From the NCBI RefSeq assembly GCF_020921035.1, contig NC_063152.1, positions 31,681,903-31,745,902 on the forward strand: a DNA stretch of 64,000 bases. The letters run 5' to 3'. The position numbers and the translations under genes were made by a program. The notes under the pieces were generated by a model. The model saw only the letters and a program-made list of their open reading frames with translations. It did not search any database and had not been told where the DNA came from. Origin of the DNA: Rhodamnia argentea (taxonomy: Eukaryota; Streptophyta; Magnoliopsida; Myrtales; Myrtaceae). This document shows positions 11,422 through 21,910 of the stretch, one piece after another; the stretch's first letter is position 1, and each line of letters begins with the position of its first letter.

Positions 11422-12739
11422 TGTGGTCTAGATCAAGGAGCCACCTTCATTTTTGCGAGAACCGGCCCGATTTCTATCAGCCGGTTCGCTTGAGCTGGAC
11501 CCCGACAGAATTCAGCGGAAACCAAAAGCCGGAAGCAGAAGTCATCCCCACCCTCTTTCGCGCGCACAGTGAAGCAGAGTGGGGAGACACCAAAAGAAGC
11601 TCAGTCAAGCCTGCGCCTTTTCCTCCGCAAATGCTGCATCAGAGATCCCCCTCCCCCCTGCTCCTTGGTGATCTTCTGAACACAGAAGGGACAAAAAACA
11701 CAGCTGGATGGTGGAGCTTCAATGGGTTTTAAGAAAAAGAGAGGCTGAGAAAGAGAGAGAAGGGCCAAGTAACAAGGAGGGCAAAGACCACCAGGGAGAG
11801 AGTTGGCTGGGTTTCGCATGTGATTTTTGGCTCTGAAAATCCAGGACCGAGAAGCAAGAAAAACTAGGAAAAATCGAGAGAGAAAAATAAGAGGAATCCG
11901 GAGTTTCGAAGATCTCCGGCGTCCGTGTTGAGTCCTATTGCTCGCCACTAGGCGCTCGTCCTTTTTGGGCCAGGTAAATCTCTTTCCGACACTCTGTTTT
12001 CTCCCCTGCTTCTTGGTAACCAAGAACACTAACTTCAACCGGTAGATCCGCAGTTCAGTCGTGATAAAACGAAGATGGATTGGAGTAAATAGTGTCGACT
12101 TGAAGTGTCATTTATAAATTTTATGCCGAGAACTCCATTAAACTTGAATGGAAGTTTGTTTGCTGCGCTGCCTATAACCTGTGCGTTGTTTTGCTTAGCT
12201 GGTGTTTAGCACTAGGCTGTTGTGCGATTGCTTCATTGACTGATGATCGTCTGCGGTCGAGTTTTCTTCCATTTTATGCTTTTGGTTCTCAGTGCCAACC
12301 ATCCACGAGCTTGAGGCGTTTTTCCAGACTTACTTCTCCGGCAGTCTGCGGCTACAAAAATCCTTGTGTTAGTTTCTTATGCTTTCGCTTTAGTTCGGGA
12401 CTAATCATCGATCGCGGTAAGAGATTAGATAGATTGTTGATGGAGAGTGCGGTTTATGTTCATGCTTGTTGTTGAATGCCGGGATCGGTTCGCTGGTAAA
12501 AAGAAAAAATCAGAGTCGGGCCCGACGGCTGCTGTGACTGACCGGCGGTCCCGTGAGGTCCAAAGGAGAGGACCTGTGAAGAAGACCCTGTGAAAAGCAT
12601 CGTGGAGAAGACGACCTCCTGTGGGTGATGAGAATGGGCAGATTGAGTGCACGCTGGGGCATTTCTTGCAAATCAGGCTAGAGGATTTGAGGTCTGATCT
12701 GGTCTTGGGCTTGAGGCTTGGACTTGTGTTAAATTTGAG

Positions 12740-13711
12740 GGATTCGGATCCCCTGCCATAGAGGATTAATGGCAGGGGTGACATAGAACAAAATCCGGCC
12801 GTCCGTTTGAATTCGAAGGCCGAGATTCGTCCACGTCATCCGAAGAGGGGTGCTCAAATTTTGGGCGCGCGAAACCAGCGTTTCTAAATAAAAAATTAAA
12901 AAATCTACTTTTCTCCCTCCTCCTCTGTTCGCTTTTACCTCTCTCTCAAACTTCCTCCATCCTCCTCCTTTTGCTCCGGTGACGTTCCTCTTCGACGCCG
13001 GCATCTGCGGAACTCTCAAATTTCCTCCATCGTCCTCCTCCTTTTGCTCCGGTGGCGCTCCTCTTCGACGCCAGCATCCGCGGAACCGCCGTCAACTTTC
13101 CCGACACCAAATCCGGAGGCGTGTCAATGGCTTCGAAGCCGAGCACATATCCATCTCTCTAAAAAAGATTACGACTACGTGCGCATCTCCTCGATTACAG
13201 GTTGGTGCTCGATCGATCTCCGCTTCTCTTCTTCGGATTTAGTTTCTATGGTTTGGCATTCTTGAGAAGTTTTTAGGGTTTTTCGGTTTAACTCATGTTG
13301 GTGAGTCCGGGACTTTGCTTTGCTCTGCATCTAAATGTCCGCCGAACTCGAGGCTGGATTTTCGAGGATTGGCGCGGATGAGTTGTAGAAGCACCCGATT
13401 GGTGCGGTCTTTGTTGTTTTCCTTGGTGAAGAACAGAGAGGAGGAAAAAAATTATTGAGTGTTGTTAGAATCAGTACCGTTTTGAATATTTAGTTGAATT
13501 ATCTGCCCCTGTTTTTGTAGAGGCCTTTTATCATCGTTCTTACGAGGCGATTTTCGTTCTTGTGCTTATTTTGATTCATTCGGAAAGAAGGAAAAAAAAA
13601 AGATACTTCTATGGCGGTGTATTATAAATTTAAGAGTGCAAAAGATTTCGATTCAATTCCTATGGACGGTCCATTTATATCGGTTGGTATTTTGAAAGAA
13701 AAAATTTTCGA
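12740..13711 (+). repeat. Pack-MULE left terminal inverted repeat, ~972 bp
   Basis: Aligns almost without gaps to the reverse complement of 18,236-19,214. Besides the outer transposon end it contains CTCCTCCTTTTGCTCCGGTG repeats, a leader-like stretch and the start of the DWNN exon. Captured host sequence has therefore become part of the inverted repeat. Homology stops inside the DWNN exon (SVGILKEKI against SVGVLKEKF). Confidence 0.85.
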
Positions 13712-15522
13712 ACCAAAGCACTTGGGCAGAGGCATTGATTTCGACCTTGTGGTAACTAATGCTCAAACTAATGAAGGTGGGTTTCTTGCTTCATGAATCA
13801 ATTAAATTTTTTTAACAATTAAGGCTATCAAGTTTGGAGAGAACTGTCTAGTGGGAAGCTGTTTGTGTGGCCTTTTGAGTCTAATATTGGTGATGTTTAT
13901 GCTGAACTTGTCGAGGCTGAAATGATTGTGAGTGAGGTATTCATAGTGTTAGGGCCTGGGTTTTGGCCTGAGGTAGCAATACCCGCCGATCCCGAGTCTT
14001 TTTGTCAAATGAACCGTGGTAGTGTTTGTGTAGTGCGTGCTAGCAAGTGATTTGTATGTTGTGATCTTTTTTTTTTTTCTTTTTCTTGGGGGGGTGTTGG
14101 GGGAGGAGGAGTAGGGTACATTCTCCATGATTAACATCACCTAATTTGACATTTGAGGGGAAATTGAGCTCTCTGGAGAAGCTTTTAGAGGCTGACCTGA
14201 TGATTAGTTAAGGCTGGCTGAGGGAGGAGGAGGGTACTTTCTCCACAATCAATATCACCTAATTTGATATTTGAGCGGAAAAGAGCTTCGGGGAGAAGCT
14301 TTTGAAACATTCATGCTTATCTTAGCAAGCAATTTAAGTGCAAACTTCGGGAAGCAATACCACCATCAACTTCATTCCATGACATGACACTATTACAGGT
14401 GGTGGCAGGTGGTGGTGCATTTGAGGCTGCATTGTCTGTCTACTTGGAGTATGTAGCAACGACGCTAGGATCCCGTGAACAGTTGGCTATTGCACAATTT
14501 ACCAAGTCATTATTAATTATACCAAAGGTCTGGATTAACATGCATTGATGTTTTTCAAACTTTAATTTGATTTTTGTTTGGGCTTAATGGAGCACCGCAT
14601 CCTATTTGCCAAGACTTTGCAAATTATCTTCCTTGTTTTATTAAATTATTTTTCTGCTGAAGGTGCTTGCCATCAATGCTGCAAATGATGCAACCGAGTT
14701 AGTTGCAAAACTACGGGCTTACGAGCACACTGCACAAACTAAGGCCGACAAGAAGCATTCGTCGAGGTAATTCTTTGTTGTGTATTACAATGTTGTCTTT
14801 TGCGGTTGGCCAGCATTTAGGTAATTTAAGATTGGCTCCATTGATGTTTCTTTTCCATCCCGCATATTTTATTCCCTGGAAGGAGTTATTTTTTGAATTC
14901 GAGATCACCTTCACATACTCGTATATAAACACGTGTGGAATGGAGTTGATGATGGAGGAGGGTCTTATCCATATATATTCTCTTTGTTGCACTTTGATAC
15001 TTTTAGGAATGCAGATGCTCTGATTTAGAAGTTCAAAGCTTGGTTGATTGCCAATCATTAGAAAATTTGTTGCTTCATCTATTGGTTGTCGCATTTTATT
15101 GGTTCTGTAACTTCTCATATGGTTCAACGAACTTGCTAATCTCACTTGATTTTGTTCGGTGGATAATTTTTTAGGTTTCTCATCAAAGTGATTACTTTGA
15201 TCTTCACAAGAATGCTTTGTAAATTGAATGCTAATGCCCCTTGGTGTTGTATGTCACTTCTCTATGCTATTTTAGGTTTGTTGAAATGCCAAAGGAATAC
15301 TATGCTGTTTTCAATGGCCGTAATATCGGCATATACGATAATTGGCCTCAAACTGAAGTTCAAGTAAGTGGTTTTAGTAATGCTAATTACAAAGGATATA
15401 ACAATTGGGAAGCCGCAAAACAGGCATACTTGAAATTTTTCAATATGAAGGAGTTGCCAACGACAATTCATTTACCTACACGATTTCGTCCCAATAATGA
15501 ACATGTGAAGCAGGTATGTTAG
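13611..15522 (+). CDS. Predicted chimeric gene in Pack-MULE: DWNN + CCT1 + RNase H1 N-terminal domain
   Basis: Proposed exons: 13,611-13,776, 13,824-13,927, 14,399-14,527, 14,663-14,766, 15,276-15,522; 249 residues. Exon 1 (MAVYYKFKSAKDFDSIPMDG...DLVVTNAQTNE) is the DWNN ubiquitin-like domain that opens RBBP6/PQT3 E3 ligases. Exon 2 (35 residues, QVWRELSSGKLFVWPFE) is of unknown origin. Exons 3-4 (VVAGGGAFEAALSVYLEY... and VLAINAANDATELVAKLRAY) are CCT1/TCP-1 alpha. Exon 5 (YYAVFNGRNIGIYDNWPQTE) is the RNase H1 N-terminal RNA:DNA-hybrid-binding fold. Exon phases 1, 0, 0, 2 all match and there is no stop until 15,520. Caveat: the first intron would be only 47 bp, below the usual plant minimum, so the first junction may not be used. 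Transcription is unproven; without it these are captured fragments. Confidence 0.5.
14100..14306. repeat. Tandem duplication of ~85-bp segment inside Pack-MULE
   Basis: GGGAGGAGGAG...TTCTCCA...ATCACCTAATTTGA...GAGAAGCTTTT occurs at 14,100-14,188 and again at 14,222-14,303. A reverse-complement piece is at about 17,507-17,556. Confidence 0.6.
14399..14766 (+). pseudogene. CCT1: Captured CCT1 (TCP-1 alpha) fragment, two exons
   Basis: Exon a 14,399-14,527 (43 codons, acceptor TTACAG, donor AAG/GTCTGG) and exon b 14,663-14,766 (acceptor TGAAG, donor GAG/GTAATT). They read GGGAFEAALSVYLEYVATTL, LGSREQLAIAQFTKSLLIIP and ATELVAKLRAYEHTAQTKAD, a close match to the C-terminal equatorial region of chaperonin subunit CCT1. 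Apical and N-terminal regions are absent. The host intron is retained, so this came from genomic DNA. Confidence 0.85.
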
Positions 15523-15595
15523 TTCCTTACTCTTGTAATAAGACACTTTAATTTTTCAATGGTTTAGGGATATAACAATTATATGGTTTATTGTT

Positions 15596-15862
15596 ATGTC
15601 TAATCGGGACGATGATTGTCCCAATGGTTGTAGCCGTATAATTAGAGATCTGAAAATGGAGTTGGAACAAACCCGATTTGAGCTGGAACAAACCCGAAGG
15701 GAGCTGGAACATAGCCAATGTTCACATCGATTGACTATACAAGAATTGGAACATACAAAAGGTTCGCTTCGATTGACAGTACGGGAGCTACATAATGCAA
15801 GGGAGGCGAATGACAACTTCCAAGATATGATTAGTGGCTTCGGGAATGTTAACATCGATTAG
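15596..15862 (+). CDS. Small coiled-coil open frame in Pack-MULE
   Basis: 88 codons, MSNRDDDCPN... then LEQTRFELEQTRRELEHSQ, LTIQELEHTKGSLRLTVREL: strongly heptad-like, probably a coiled coil made of a short internally repeated unit (LEQTR-ELEHT). It follows the RNase H1-like exon by 74 bp. None of the acceptors I see joins it in frame to that exon. It could be a downstream exon of the same captured gene or an independent start; no protein family recognised. Confidence 0.35.
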   Translation: MSNRDDDCPNGCSRIIRDLKMELEQTRFELEQTRRELEHSQCSHRLTIQELEHTKGSLRLTVRELHNAREANDNFQDMISGFGNVNID

Positions 15863-16109
15863 AAATGCTTCTTGCATTATTGTTTTGTGGAAGATGTAGC
15901 TTGAACTTATAGGACATGAAAAAGATGTTAGTATATGCATTTATGCCTTTGTAATCACTCAAAAGTACATGCTACCTTGTTTCTGGAGATTTAGAGCTTC
16001 TTAATGAATATTACTAAGTAAATGTGACTACCTTTTATATTTGGTCCTCTCTCTGTTAAAGATTCTTTGCATACGGCTTATACGCTCATACAGAAGGATG
16101 ACCGGTAAT

Positions 16110-16405
16110 GTCGCAGACAGGTTTTCATGTTTTTGCTGCTGAGAATTGTTTGTGTTTTTTTTGCAGGGCACGGAATGACTTAGTGTTTTTTTTTTTTTTA
16201 ATACAACCTACCCTTGTTGAAGTTTTTCCCTCTAAGTCGCAAACAGGTTTTCATGTTTTTGCTGCTGAGAATTGTTTGTGTTTTTTTTTTGCGGGGCACA
16301 GAATGACTTAGTGTTTTTTTTTTCTTAATACAACCTACCCTTGTTGAAGTTTTTCCCTCTAAGTCGCAAACAGGTTTTCATGTTTTTGTTGTCGAGAATT
16401 GTTTG
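16110..16405 (+). repeat. ~126-bp tandem repeat, 2.3 copies
   Basis: Unit GTCGCA(G/A)ACAGGTTTTCATG...TTTTTCCCTCTAA starts at 16,110, 16,236 and 16,363. It is inside the Pack-MULE and non-coding. Confidence 0.85.
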
Positions 16406-18235
16406 CATACGCCTTATAAGCTCTTAATGCTTTTTTTTGCGCTTTAGAACAGTCGGGGTTGGTTAATGAAGGTTGTGTGAGGAACACAATAACCACCTCC
16501 TACTGTGAGAGATATTTAGACTATCGCGTAATGACATCTTGAAAGGAGGACAGGCATGAGGAGTCTCATAGTCCTTTCCTTTCCTCCACTCTATCATGGA
16601 CATTACTTCGTCGCCCAATCAGCATTTCTTTCTTTGAAACGTATATATGCAAATCTTCTTTCCTCATTGATGAAAATGAATTTTACTTTTCCTTTTCATG
16701 TCCCCCTTTCAGATTTTTTTTTAACTTTTCTTTTATGAAAAAAAAAAGTTTTTGATTCTACGCTAAAAGGGCTTCACATTAGAAAAGTGCCAAACATGAA
16801 TGAAAAACCGAGGTCAGGTACAAATTATATAAACGACATGAGTTTGCACAAGAGACAAATTCCAACCAATAAGCTGTCCGAGAAAAGCATCACTTCTCAT
16901 TAAAAGCATCACCGCTATAGGTATCCCGATCTAATCTCGGGAAAAGGCCGTAATGCTTAGAAAGGGGGAAAAATATATTATTCATTATCATGCTAAACTT
17001 CCCTTTACAATTGTCATTTATAGATATCAAAAGAAATGAAGGCCTACCCCTAAGGTACATTCTACCAGTACATTGTCCGAGGTAGGGAGTTATAATTTTT
17101 TACATTTTTTACATTTTAACGAACAACTACTTAGAGGATTCTTAAAATGCTTCTCTCAAACAAACTAACATAAAAACAAAACGAAGAAAAAGATGAAACG
17201 TCTTCTTTTCACCAAAAGAAAATTTGTTTTAAGAGGAGCATATAAGTAAGAAATACTAATCACTAAACATTATATTGCCTGCCCCAATTGCGGTCACCCC
17301 AACTTTTAACCCACCAATAGCAGAGACTATCGCATCAGGAAAAAACAAGAAAACTATGAAGACATGGCCTACAATGATGATGTAGACCTACAATTCCAAG
17401 TAAATAACCCACATGTATATTGAACATCCAAAAATACATTGCCTTAAAGACATCTCAAATACACCGCATTTGGTTTCTAAGCCGCTGATTTAGCATTTGG
17501 TTTCTATGATTCAGCTTCTCCATAGAGCTCTTTTCCGCTCAAATATCAAAGTAGGTGATATTTACAATTCCAAGTAAATATCCCGCTTACAACTGTTTTA
17601 AAACCATCGAGAACAACGAACTGGAGGCCCAACAACTTCTTTTTCGGTGCCAGGATCGGTCGTGGATTATACTTCTCGGTCTTCATACAATTCAATTATG
17701 TTGTTGGAAATAAGACTTCAATACGTTCTCTTCCAATCATTTTTTGCAGGATTTTAGTAGCTTTTCTTTCGGTCTGCGAGAGACTTGGTGATGCATTCAT
17801 ATCATGGTATAGTTTCAATTCAACACAGCAGAAGAATTAACTTCAATAACCTAGAGTAAGAGATTTTCTTGCTATCCATGCCTTGAAATCTTTTGATTCT
17901 CGCTTTTTCTTGAAGGTTACCATTGTACGGCGAAGTGAAGTTCGCTTTCTTCGTCTATTTATGGCATCCCCGGACAAAGGTATGCACCGAGGATTTATGT
18001 CTACTTCATGTCTCATCCAACGCAGAATTTGAGAACTTCTTTTTGAGTTCATGATCTTTTTGCCCCCCTTCAATCATTTTTGAAATTTCCAGGGCACACA
18101 GTACATCTACTGCTACTTCTTTCGGCCATACTTGGCCATCCATGAGAAGGTCATCGACCGTAACTTGCTGGAGCCGAAGGTGATGGCGGGGGATTACGCA
18201 GTTTCGATGTGGCAAAAGGCAATGAGCTACGATCG
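16406..18235. other. Pack-MULE right interior, unidentified
   Basis: Two minus-strand open stretches (18,215-18,006 with VWPKEVAVDVLCALEISKMI; 18,073-17,843, basic) may be exons of another captured gene, but I recognise no family. The remainder is AT-rich. Confidence 0.4.
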
Positions 18236-19214
18236 GATAAATTTTTCTTTCAAAACACCAACCGACATAAATGGATCGTCCATAGGAATTGAATCGAAAT
18301 CTCTTGCACTCTTAAATTTATAATACACCGCCATAGAAGTATCTTTTTTTTTCCTTCTTTCCGAATGAATCAAAATAAGCACAACAATGAAAATCGCCTC
18401 ATAAGAACGATGATAAAAGGCCTCTAAAAAAACAGGGCTCGATAATTCAACTAAAGACTCAAAACAAGACAGATAATTTTTTTCCTCCTCTATGTTCTTC
18501 ACCAAGGAAAACAACAAAGACCACACCAATCGGGTGCTTCTACGACTCATTCGCGCCAATCGTCGAAAATCCAGCCTTGAGGTCGGCGGACATTTAAATG
18601 CAGAGCAAAGTCCTAGACTCACCAACATGAGTTAAACCAAAAAGTCCTAAAAACTTCTCAAGAACGCCGAATCATAGAAACCAAATCCGAAGAAGAGAAG
18701 CGGAGATCGATCGAGCACCAACCCGTAATCGAGGAGATGCGCACGGAGTCGTAATCTTTTTTAGAGAGATGGATATGTGCTCGGCTTCAAAGCCACCGAC
18801 GAGCCTCTGGATTTGGTGTTGGGAAAGTCGACGGCGGTTCCGCAAATGCCGGTGTCGAAGAGGAGCACCACCAGAGCAAAAGGAGGAGGACGATGGAGGA
18901 AATTTGAGAGTTCTGCGGATGCCCGCGTCGAAGAGGAACGTCACCGGAGCAAAAGGAGGAGGATGGAGGAAGTTTGAGAGAGAGGTAAAAGCGAACGGAG
19001 GAGGAGGGAGAGTGTCGATTTCCCCTGATTTGAGGAGAGAGAAAAGTATATTTTTTAATTTTTTATTTAGAAAAGCTGGTTTCGTGCGCCTAAAATTTGA
19101 GCACCCCTCTTCGGATGACGTGGACGAATCTCGGCCTTCGGATTCAAACGGACGGCCGGATTTTGTTCTATGCCACCCTTGCCATTAACCCTCTATGGCA
19201 GGGGATCCGAATCC
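18236..19214 (-). repeat. Pack-MULE right terminal inverted repeat, ~979 bp, with second copy of the DWNN exon start
   Basis: Reverse complement of 12,740-13,711. On the minus strand it holds a second ATG (18,334) followed by AVYYKFKSARDFDSIPMDDP, truncated after LKEKF. Differences such as K/R and G/D show moderate divergence between the two repeats. Confidence 0.85.
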
Positions 19215-19741
19215 AAATTTGAGCGGGTCGCTAGCTTGGGCCAGGCGAATAGAGGAGGAAGAAGGTGAGCAAAGAAGGAAAAGTTGTTGTTGGAGTTGGG
19301 CCTAGGTTTAGAAATTCGTAGGCCTTTTTCTCTCTTTGAAAATATGTCTGGGCGGATGGGCTGGAGAGTGGGCTTCAGAAATACGGTTGGGCCACGCATT
19401 GAATTTGCGGATTGGGCCATTGGAGGAGAGAATAGGAAGAAAGTTGGGCCAGGTCTAGATTTAACTAAAATTAGGCTTTAGAATAAAAATTGGGCCTCTC
19501 TTGAAGTCATTAAAAAAATATAAAATGGGCCTAGCCCAAGTTTGCTTTTGGTCTTAGACTAATTCAGGCCCTTAAGGCCCGAGTTGGGCGCTTATGGCGT
19601 GGGCCGGGTTTGTTGGCCCTGTCAGGATAATTTTCTGCAAATAAAATTATTATTAAAAAAACGAAAAATTCATATTCTAAAAAAAAAAACTCCAAAAAAT
19701 TCTCAAAAAATCCCAAAAATTAGGATTTGGCTCATTTCAAC

Positions 19742-19985
19742 GGATCCGGATCCCCTTCCATAAAGGTAAGGGTGACATTGAGGGATTCGGGCCATCCATT
19801 TTAAAATGGGTGGCCAGATTCATCCACATCACCTTTTAAAAGGAGAGAAAATTTTTTGATGGGAAATTTTAAAATTTTAAAAAAAGTGATGTGAATCAAT
19901 TCGGGCCGTCCATTTTTTATTTGGACGGCCCAGATCGATCATGCCACCCCTAACATTACTAAACAATGTTAGGGGATCCGGTTCC
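19742..19985. mobile_element. Mutator-type MITE, 244 bp
   Basis: Ends GGATCCGGATCCCCTTCCAT and (inverted) GGAACCGGATCCCCTAACAT resemble the Pack-MULE terminus. Flanks are CATTTCAAC (19,733-19,741) and CATTTTAAC (19,986-19,994), a 9-bp duplication with one change. The inside holds GGGCCGTCCATTTT-like inverted repeats. It inserted in the solo LTR. Confidence 0.75.
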
Positions 19986-20904
19986 CATTTTAACTAGCCA
20001 ATCCTATTTTTGATGATCTTATCCTTTCATTCTTTCTGAAATAACGATTTTGCCCCTTTATGGGCAAATTATCATGGAAAATTCTAAAAAATCTCAAAAA
20101 AATCCCAACAAATAGGAAATGGCTACAATCAACTAGCCAAACATATTTCGAGTGTCCTCGGTCCCCCGATCCTTCCAATTTGATGATTTTGCCCTTTTTG
20201 GCGAATTGTCCTTGATATTTCCCAAAGCAATGTCAATCTTTAATTATATTTTTTTTCAAAGCCGTCTTGACTTATCTTGATGTGCCTTTTGGATCTTTGG
20301 CTGTGCATTTACTTTATTGATTGTGATTGATGGGATTGGTCTTCTTAATTTGCATGATACCTAGATTTAGACTTACCTCACTTAAAAACCGCTCCTGCAT
20401 GAAATCATAGTTAGGATAATCACTCGATGTTAGGTACCGAAAGGGCGTTGATAGAAATATCAACGTAACCAAGTCTTCGAACCCAAAATCTCTAGTTTCG
20501 TAGAACCGAACGTTCTTTTCCAATTGTTTAGTGAGGTATCCGTCCAATTTTCCAAAAATGGCGGGTGGCGACTCCTTTTTGCATGCACACGTTGCACATG
20601 TCACACGACCTCACTAAGGTCGAACTTGATCGATGATCAATTGATGTAATTTCATCCAAAAATGCTCCCCCCGCGACTTGGTATGGGCATGGGAGGGCTC
20701 GCATCAAGAAAGCCTAGTGCCTCCAAAGGAGGGCCGACTTGGCAATCCATTAGCCTCAACTCCGGTCAGGTCGCAACAATCAATGGTCACGAACATGACA
20801 TTACACATTTGGCATCATCGTTTCTATAAGCTGAACTTTTTGCATTGCGGGATTCATGAGTGAGATGGAGACGCAATGTTTGTGACGTAATTTAATTTAT
20901 CCAG

Positions 20905-21580
20905 AAAAAATTGTCTAAAAAAATCTTAAATCTATTATGTTTTTTTTTTTTTTTGTGGGACACTTTTTTCAATTTAGTCATAAATTTTTTTTTACATTTT
21001 GCCAATTGAGTTAATCTAGTCAATTTTAGCCGAAAATCGCTAAGGTGAATGCTAGTCTTTCTATGTGGCATGGCCGGTGTTGACGTAGAAAATTTTTTTC
21101 CTAATTTTTAAATATTTTTTGATATTTTATTAACTTTTTTTGTTTATTTTCTTTTGTTTTTCCTTTCCTTTCCTTTTCTTGTCTTTTCCTTCTTTTACTG
21201 TTGCCGGCGAGGGTCGTTGGGCCCTATCCGGCCACGGACGAGGCTACCTTGCCTAGATTTGGGAGAGGCCATGGTGAGGGCTTCACTGCCCTCGCCCAGT
21301 GGACCCTCGAAAGCCATAGTAAAGGGAAAAAAATAAGGAAAAGAAAGAGAAAAGAAAGGAAAAAAAAAAAGAAAAAAATAAAAATAAAAATTTGAAAAAA
21401 ATGGTTAACAAAATTATTCACATCGATGATGGTTGTGCCATGTAGAACGGTCAATATCTACATCAGCAATTTTCGACTAAAATTAATTGGATTAACTCAA
21501 TTAGCAAAATGTGAGAATGTTTATGACTGAATTAGTCAAGTATAATAGATTTATGACTTTTTTTTGGACAATTTTTTCAA
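20905..21580. repeat. Foldback repeat FB, copy 6
   Basis: Complete, with core GTTGCCGGCGAGGGTCGTTGGGCCC (about 21,201) between T-rich and A-rich tracts. Copy 16 (32,965-33,535) is its counterpart in the third spacer copy. Confidence 0.7.
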
Positions 21581-21584
21581 TTTT

Positions 21585-21690
21585 CCTCATGTCATTAATA
21601 TTTGCTTGACTGGTACCACGTTTAAGTGGGCCATATAGTTCCCCCAACCCCCCTACGTTATGACAAGTCCAGGTCCTCAAAGTGAAAGAT
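21585..21690. other. Recombinant junction: thaumatin 5' flank fused to FB repeat (junction 1)
   Basis: CATTAATATTTGCTTGACTGG through AGGTCCTCAAAG is the 5' flank of the thaumatin genes (compare 26,525-26,688). It then jumps at CAAAG into TGAAAGATAAATAAAATAATG, the right half of FB copy 4. The same fusion recurs at about 24,350 (inverted) and 25,135. Confidence 0.75.
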
Positions 21691-21910
21691 AAATAAAATA
21701 ATGAAAAAAAATCATAAAATTTATTTTTAGAAAAAAATATTTATAAATATCGATGTCAAGATCGGCCGTGCCACGTAAGATGGCTAGCTTTCGCGTTAGC
21801 AATATCTGGCCAAAATTAGCTGAATGAATTGAATTGGTACTAATGCAAAAAGATTTAGAATTGAATTGATCCTAATGCAAAAAGATTTAGAACTAAATTG
21901 ATCAAAGACA
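21675..21910. repeat. Foldback repeat FB, copy 7 (right half only)
   Basis: Right half joined to foreign sequence at its left side; ends within GATTTAGAACTAAATTGATC. Confidence 0.6.

Larger units (their letters stand above)
12740..19214 (+). mobile_element. Pack-MULE (Mutator-like element carrying host gene fragments), 6,475 bp
   Basis: Both ends read GGATTCGGATCCCCTGCCAT inward, and both flanks are the identical 9-mer AAATTTGAG (12,731-12,739 and 19,215-19,223). A 9-bp target duplication plus long inverted repeats identifies a Mutator-superfamily element. No mudrA-type transposase is recognisable, so it would depend on an autonomous partner. The inside carries fragments of a DWNN-domain gene, CCT1 and an RNase H1 N-terminal domain gene with exon-intron structure kept, showing capture at DNA level rather than retroposition. 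It sits inside the solo LTR and is therefore younger than it. Confidence 0.9.
10579..20778 (+). mobile_element. Solo LTR (about 3.0 kb of own sequence) interrupted by three later insertions
   Basis: Starts TGTCGACACCTAATTTTTAA, a typical plant gypsy-type LTR start, and ends ...GGTCAGGTCGCAACA. The flanking 5-mers are ATTAA (10,574-10,578) and ATCAA (20,779-20,783), a target duplication with one change. The uninterrupted sequence is recovered in the inverted copy near 21,960 and the third copy near 32,845, where the host reads straight through from ...GCATGAGTATT to ...CAATGGTCACGAAC. No gag or pol remains, so this is a recombined solo LTR. Its own parts are 10,579-10,951, 11,430-12,730, 19,224-19,732 and 19,995-20,778. 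The middle parts are rich in GGGCCTAGGCC/GGGCTTGGGCC phrases as in long LTRs of Tat/Ogre-like elements (inference). Confidence 0.7.

Noticed and set aside
16108-16311. Open frame with repeated QTGFHVFAAENCLCFF
   Set aside because: Direct product of the 126-bp tandem repeat with poly(T) runs; no start context or family.
10579-20778. Complete LTR retrotransposon with two LTRs
   Set aside because: Only one set of TG...CA ends with target duplication fits, and no gag, protease, reverse transcriptase or integrase residues are visible between them.
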